Shown here one piece after another: positions 60,417 to 64,000 of a stretch of 64,000 nucleotides of DNA (its first letter is position 1; the number at the start of each line of letters is the position of its first letter). Under the pieces are notes generated by a model that was not told the origin of the DNA, searched no databases, and was given only the letters and a program-made list of their open reading frames with translations. Source of the DNA: Planctomyces sp. SH-PL62 (GTDB lineage: Bacteria > Planctomycetota > Planctomycetia > Isosphaerales > Isosphaeraceae); NCBI RefSeq assembly GCF_001610895.1, contig NZ_CP011273.1, positions 5,394,001 through 5,458,000 on the forward strand, given 5' to 3'. Position numbers and translations under genes: made by a program.

Positions 60417-61763
60417 TCAGCGCGCCACGAGCATCAGGACGTTGGTGACCATGGAGAGGGCCAGGACGACGGCGAGGGCGGCGATGATCTGGTTGCGGGC
60501 GTTGACGTAGCCGGCCATCTCGATCATCTGGGCTTCGTCGACGGTGGTGGGGGCGTAGTCGTCGGCCTCGCCTTCGGCGAGGGCTTCCAGGCTGTCGGGC
60601 TTCTGGCCGGCGATCATGGGGCTGTCCCCCTGGAGCAGGCACTTGAAGTCCAGGATGAGGTCGTCGGGCGTGGTGTAGCGGTTCTCGCGGTTCTTGGCGA
60701 GCATGGTCTCGATGACCATGCCCAGGCCGCTGGAGATCTTGGTGTTGAGGTGGTCAGGCGGGACCAGCTCCACGCGGGGGTCGACGTGCTTGCGCATGAC
60801 CTCGGACGGGGTGTCGCCGCCGTAGGGGACCTTGCCGGTCACCATGTGATAAAGGGTGGCGCCGAGGCTGTAGATGTCGGCCCGGATGTCGACGTCGGTC
60901 TGGCCCCGGACCTGTTCCGGGCTGATGTAGTAGGGGGTGCCGATCGCCATCCCGGCCTCGGAGAGCCCCCACGTCTCGTCGCCGGTCAGCCGCGCCAGGC
61001 CGAGGTCGGCGAGCTTCACGCCGCCGTCCTTGGTGAGGATCACGTTCTCCGGCTTGACGTCGCGATGGATCAGCCCGCGCTGGTTGGCGTGCTTGAGGGC
61101 CTCGGCGACGGCCATGGCGATGCGGACGGCGTCCTTCTCCTCGAAGATCTTGTTCTTGTCGAGGAAGTCCTTGATCGTCGGCCCCTCGACGTACTCCATG
61201 ACGAAGAAGAACCGCCCGCCGGCCTCGCCCGCGTCGATGGCGTTGACGATGTTGTTGTGCGAGAGCTTGGCCGCGATCTGGGCCTCGCGCTCGAAGCGGC
61301 GGATGAACTCCTTGTTCTGCGCCAGGCTGTCGAGCAGGATCTTGACCGCCACGGTCCGATTGACGCTGTTCTGGCGGGCCTTGAAGACGACCCCCATGGA
61401 GCCCTTGCCCAGCTTCTCGATGATCGTATAGCCGGGGATTTCCAGCTTCCTCGCCGCCTCGCCGCGTTCCTGGAGCAGCCGGGCCATCTGCCCCTTGGTC
61501 AGGACCTTGGCACCGACCATGACGTCGAGCAGGCTCGGGCCCGGCGTCCCGTCCGCCTGCGCGGCGAGCTTGGCGCGATGCGACTTGCACGCCTCCACCT
61601 CGCCGGGCGTGGCGAGCCCCCGACGGATGATCGAGCGCTCGAGGTTCGATTCGTCGAGCGACGAGAGCCCCCGGGCGTCCTTGGGCGTCGAGGCCGAGGA
61701 CGGCGACGAGGAGGGGGACGAGGATGGGGTGCTGCGATTATCGGCGTCGGCTGGGGCGGCCAT
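60417..61763 (-). CDS. Ser/Thr protein kinase, C-terminally anchored
   Basis: 448 residues. A Ser/Pro-rich start (9-30) and a helical segment (about 35-105) precede the kinase domain 111-385. Glycine loop GKGSMGVVF (119-127), Lys141 in VAVKIL, Glu160, the catalytic HRDVKPEN (233-240) and GTPYYISPEQ are present. DFG is replaced by DLG (Asp253), so metal binding is kept. The C-terminus has one membrane helix (about 421-443), no PASTA repeats and no outer domain. It probably phosphorylates cytoplasmic targets from the inner membrane. Convergent with the ankyrin gene. Active by motif content; substrates unknown. Confidence 0.92.
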   Translation of the reverse strand: MAAPADADNRSTPSSSPSSSPSSASTPKDARGLSSLDESNLERSIIRRGLATPGEVEACKSHRAKLAAQADGTPGPSLLDVMVGAKVLTKGQMARLLQERGEAARKLEIPGYTIIEKLGKGSMGVVFKARQNSVNRTVAVKILLDSLAQNKEFIRRFEREAQIAAKLSHNNIVNAIDAGEAGGRFFFVMEYVEGPTIKDFLDKNKIFEEKDAVRIAMAVAEALKHANQRGLIHRDVKPENVILTKDGGVKLADLGLARLTGDETWGLSEAGMAIGTPYYISPEQVRGQTDVDIRADIYSLGATLYHMVTGKVPYGGDTPSEVMRKHVDPRVELVPPDHLNTKISSGLGMVIETMLAKNRENRYTTPDDLILDFKCLLQGDSPMIAGQKPDSLEALAEGEADDYAPTTVDEAQMIEMAGYVNARNQIIAALAVVLALSMVTNVLMLVAR

Positions 61764-62148
61764 GCGGACGTCTCCGCGCCCTCCGCCCGTCGCGACCGGG
61801 CGGGAGCTTTGTCTGGAATCCAGGGATCATCGAGGACGTTGCGGCGAGGCCGAGATGGGGCGGACCGGGACGGGCGCCTCGGCGACCCGACCCGACGTCC
61901 GCTCGACGCCGCTCTCGTCAAGGATACCAGCGCCGGGGCGGTTTGTGTCGCCCCGCCGCCGTTCCCGGCGCGCATCCCGAATTCTTGCGGGGGCTTTTGC
62001 ACGTGCGTTATGATGGGGCCTTGTAAGCCCGAGGCCGTCGCGAGCCCGAATAGCGAACGGCCGGCGACCGGAGGCCGGGCCGGCGTCGAGGTCGCCGACG
62101 GCCTGGAAGCGCGTCCCGAGCGAGTCTTTCTGAGCGGATGGAGTGGCG
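61764..62148. other. Divergent intergenic region, kinase/leuB
   Basis: About 385 bases. Holds a putative leuB promoter on the plus strand and presumably the kinase promoter on the other. No gene or RNA recognised. Confidence 0.4.
61985..62014 (+). promoter_or_regulatory. Putative leuB promoter
   Basis: TTGCGG (61985-61990), 18 bases, TATGAT (62009-62014). The leader to leuB is about 130 bases; no leucine-rich leader peptide was seen. Confidence 0.4.
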
Positions 62149-63267
62149 ATGTCGTTGTTGAAGATTGGCGTGATCCCCGGCGACGGCGTCGGGCCGGAAG
62201 TGATCGCGGTCAGCCTGGGAATCCTCGAAAAAGTCGCCAAACGCGACGGCCTCGCCTACGAGTTGCATGATTTCGACCTGGGAGGCGAGCGCTTCCTCAG
62301 GACCGGCGAGGTCTTGCCCCAGGCCGACCAGGACCGCCTCCGGGCCTGCGACGTCATCCTTCTGGGGGCCGTCGGCCATCCCGGCGTGCCGCCGGGCGTG
62401 CTGGAGAAGGGGATCCTCCTCAAGCTCCGGTTCGACTTCCACCAGTACATCAACCTCCGCCCCGTCCGCCTCTTCCCCGGCGCCCCCACCCCGCTCAAGG
62501 ACAAGGGGCCGGACGACATCGACATGGTGGTCGTCCGCGAGAACAACGAGGACCTCTACGTCGGCGCCGGCGGGTTCACCTACAAGGGGACGCCCGAGGA
62601 AGTCGCCATCCAGACCTCCATCAACACCCGCGCCGGCGTCGAACGCTGCATCCGATACGCCTTCGAAGCGGCTCGCGGCCGCGCGACGCGGGGGGCCTCC
62701 CGGTCCCTCTCCGAGGACGACAAGAAGAAGGGGTACGTCCGCCAGGTCACGCTGGTTGCCAAGACCAACGTCCTGACCTTCGCCCACGACCTCTGGATGC
62801 GCGCGTTCAACGAGGTCGCCCGCGACTACCCGGACGTCAAGCCCTCCTACATGCACGTCGACGCCTGCTGCATGCGGATGGTCACCAACCCCGAATGGTT
62901 CGACGTGGTCGTGACCACCAACATGTTCGGCGACATCATCACCGACCTGGGCGCCGTGCTCCAGGGGGGCATGGGCCTGGCCGCCTCCGGCAACCTCAAC
63001 CCGGACAAGACCGCCCCCAGCATGTTCGAGCCGGTGCACGGCTCGGCGCCGGACATCGCCGGCAAGGGGGTCGCCAACCCGCTGGCGGCGATCCTCTCGA
63101 CCGCCATGATGCTCGACCACGTCGGCGCCGGGGCCTCGGCCGACCGGATCCGCCGCGCCGTCGCCGCCGTGCTGGCCGCCGGCGCCCCCAAGACCCCCGA
63201 CCTGGGCGGCAAGAACTCCACCGTCGAGGTCGGCGACGCCGTCCGGGACGCGCTCGATCGGGAATGA
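62149..63267 (+). CDS. leuB: 3-isopropylmalate dehydrogenase (isocitrate/isopropylmalate family)
   Basis: 372 residues; ATG at 62149 has GGAG five bases upstream, and GTG at 62143 is an in-frame alternative. KIGVIPGDGVGPEVIAVSLG opens the family. YINLRPVRLFPG gives the arginine site and VVVRENNEDLYVGAGG the substrate loop. VAKTNVLTFAHDLWMRAFNE carries the catalytic lysine, HVDACCMRMVTNPEWFDVVV the catalytic Asp, and GDIITDLGAVLQGGMGLAAS the metal/NAD part; EPVHGSAPDIAGKGVANP ends the cofactor site. It oxidises 3-isopropylmalate in leucine synthesis. Tartrate/homoisocitrate dehydrogenases share the motifs, and no other leu gene is nearby, so the substrate is slightly uncertain. Confidence 0.9.
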   Translation: MSLLKIGVIPGDGVGPEVIAVSLGILEKVAKRDGLAYELHDFDLGGERFLRTGEVLPQADQDRLRACDVILLGAVGHPGVPPGVLEKGILLKLRFDFHQYINLRPVRLFPGAPTPLKDKGPDDIDMVVVRENNEDLYVGAGGFTYKGTPEEVAIQTSINTRAGVERCIRYAFEAARGRATRGASRSLSEDDKKKGYVRQVTLVAKTNVLTFAHDLWMRAFNEVARDYPDVKPSYMHVDACCMRMVTNPEWFDVVVTTNMFGDIITDLGAVLQGGMGLAASGNLNPDKTAPSMFEPVHGSAPDIAGKGVANPLAAILSTAMMLDHVGAGASADRIRRAVAAVLAAGAPKTPDLGGKNSTVEVGDAVRDALDRE

Positions 63268-63300
63268 GACCGCGAGGGCGGCGGGACCGGGGGCCCACCC

Positions 63301-63329
63301 TTGACTCGCCGCCCTTCGCCCCTCATAAT
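63301..63329 (+). promoter_or_regulatory. Putative promoter of the DUF1559 gene
   Basis: TTGACT (63301-63306), 17 bases, CATAAT (63324-63329), a near-consensus pair with a leader of about 150 bases. Confidence 0.55.
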
Positions 63330-63486
63330 GCAATACTGCATGCAATCTCGCCGCGATTCCCGCATTTCGCAACCACGTCGCGTGGCGGGGAGTCGACGAA
63401 TGTTGTAGCTTGAGAGATACGACTATTGTCCGGCTGAACGGACGGCCCGGACGACGGCCGACCTTCCCTTCTCCGAGGAATTCTCG

Positions 63487-64000
63487 ATGCGCCGCATTCC
63501 CGACAGTCGGCACCGGAGATCGGGCTTCACCCTGATCGAGCTTCTGGTCGTCATCGCCATCATCGGCGTGCTGGTCGCCCTGCTGCTGCCGGCCGTCCAG
63601 TCGGCGCGCGAGGCGGCCAACCGCGCGCAATGCCAGAACAACCTGAAGCAGTTGGGTCTCGCGGCGCAGGAGTATCACGACTCGTTCAACGCCTTCCCGG
63701 CCGGCTGGTACTGCACGCCGCCGATCTACGACCCCGTCAATCCCAACACGGTGATCGGCGGCGACGTGACCGGCTGCGCCAACAATTACACCCCCTATCA
63801 GCCCTACCAGTGGAACGGCATGGTCGGCCTGTTCAACAAGCTGGAGCAGGGGAACCTGTTCAACGAGATCAACTTCGACTACGGCCCCAACCACGTCATC
63901 AACACCACGGCCGTCCGCCGCACCCTGACCGGCTTCGTCTGCCCGTCGAACCGCCGCCCCGAGACGACCACCCAGACCGGCTCGACCCAGAAGATGGGCC
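63487..64000 (+). CDS. DUF1559 prepilin-type protein, N-terminal part
   Basis: Runs off the window; 171 codons are visible. ATG with GAGGAA seven bases before. [20 protein letters not shown] at about residues 11-30 is the type IV prepilin/pseudopilin processing site (cleavage after Gly13, Phe14 methylated). [20 protein letters not shown] follows, the H-x-G-like DUF1559 start seen in dozens of planctomycete paralogues. The processed helix would insert in the inner membrane, and the globular C-terminal domain would face the periplasm. The individual function of this paralogue is unknown. It has its own promoter and follows leuB by 219 bases. Confidence 0.95.
   Translation, partial: MRRIPDSRHRRSGFTLIELLVVIAIIGVLVALLLPAVQSAREAANRAQCQNNLKQLGLAAQEYHDSFNAFPAGWYCTPPIYDPVNPNTVIGGDVTGCANNYTPYQPYQWNGMVGLFNKLEQGNLFNEINFDYGPNHVINTTAVRRTLTGFVCPSNRRPETTTQTGSTQKMG

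Overview
The window is a GC-rich chromosome segment from a bacterium of the phylum Planctomycetota, most likely order Isosphaerales (Paludisphaera/Singulisphaera-like). The inference rests on a DUF1559 prepilin-type protein at the right end, a PEP-CTERM exported protein, an MCE/Mla lipid transport operon (so an outer membrane), many exported enzymes, a soluble Ser/Thr kinase with a C-terminal anchor, and a HINT-domain exported protein. No rRNA, tRNA, CRISPR, integrase or transposase was recognised. Genes sit on both strands in short operons. The species call is inference; the gene families are read from the sequence.

Left part (1-21 kb): the tail of polyphosphate kinase, a frameshifted membrane glycosyltransferase, a PEP-CTERM protein, an ECF sigma factor, a BaiN/YhiN-like flavoprotein, the mlaEFD operon, a miniature Hsp20-like protein, a YrdC plus low-molecular-weight phosphatase fusion, DUF493, a 29-residue basic ribosomal-type protein, a hydroxyisobutyrate-dehydrogenase-family reductase, long-form serine hydroxymethyltransferase, a rhodanese, a GH43-like enzyme, a GT-A-like protein and a large exported putative glycosidase.

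Middle (21-34 kb): a fatty acid desaturase, then a surface-glycan locus. This has a polyprenyl-phosphate sugar-1-phosphate transferase, two GT2 glycosyltransferases and four polytopic GT-C/GT39-type proteins, two of them tandem paralogues. A STAS-domain protein follows. At 34.5-39.7 kb a Gly/Met-rich TPR protein with striking tandem DNA repeats (and an apparent frameshift) is divergent from an exported TPR-like protein that ends in a self-processing HINT domain.

Right part (39.7-64 kb): hflX; the 4-nt-overlapping set DUF255, SGNH hydrolase, truB; a DUF11 repeat protein; an acetyltransferase, GT39, miaA operon; a dual-specificity phosphatase divergent from a diadenylate-cyclase-like protein with an altered RHR motif; a small Cys/Pro-rich exported protein; a sialidase-fold protein; convergent rpmF and rpmB; a YfhO-like membrane protein; an acidic zinc-ribbon protein; an ankyrin membrane protein; a Ser/Thr kinase; leuB; and the start of a DUF1559 protein.

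No complete, clearly novel multi-gene defence or mobile system is visible. The most unusual items are single genes: the variant DAC protein, the YrdC-arginine-phosphatase-like fusion, the HINT protein with its Gly/Met-rich neighbour, and the ribosomal mini-protein. Two genes carry apparent +1/-1 frameshifts in G/C runs, which may be assembly errors.
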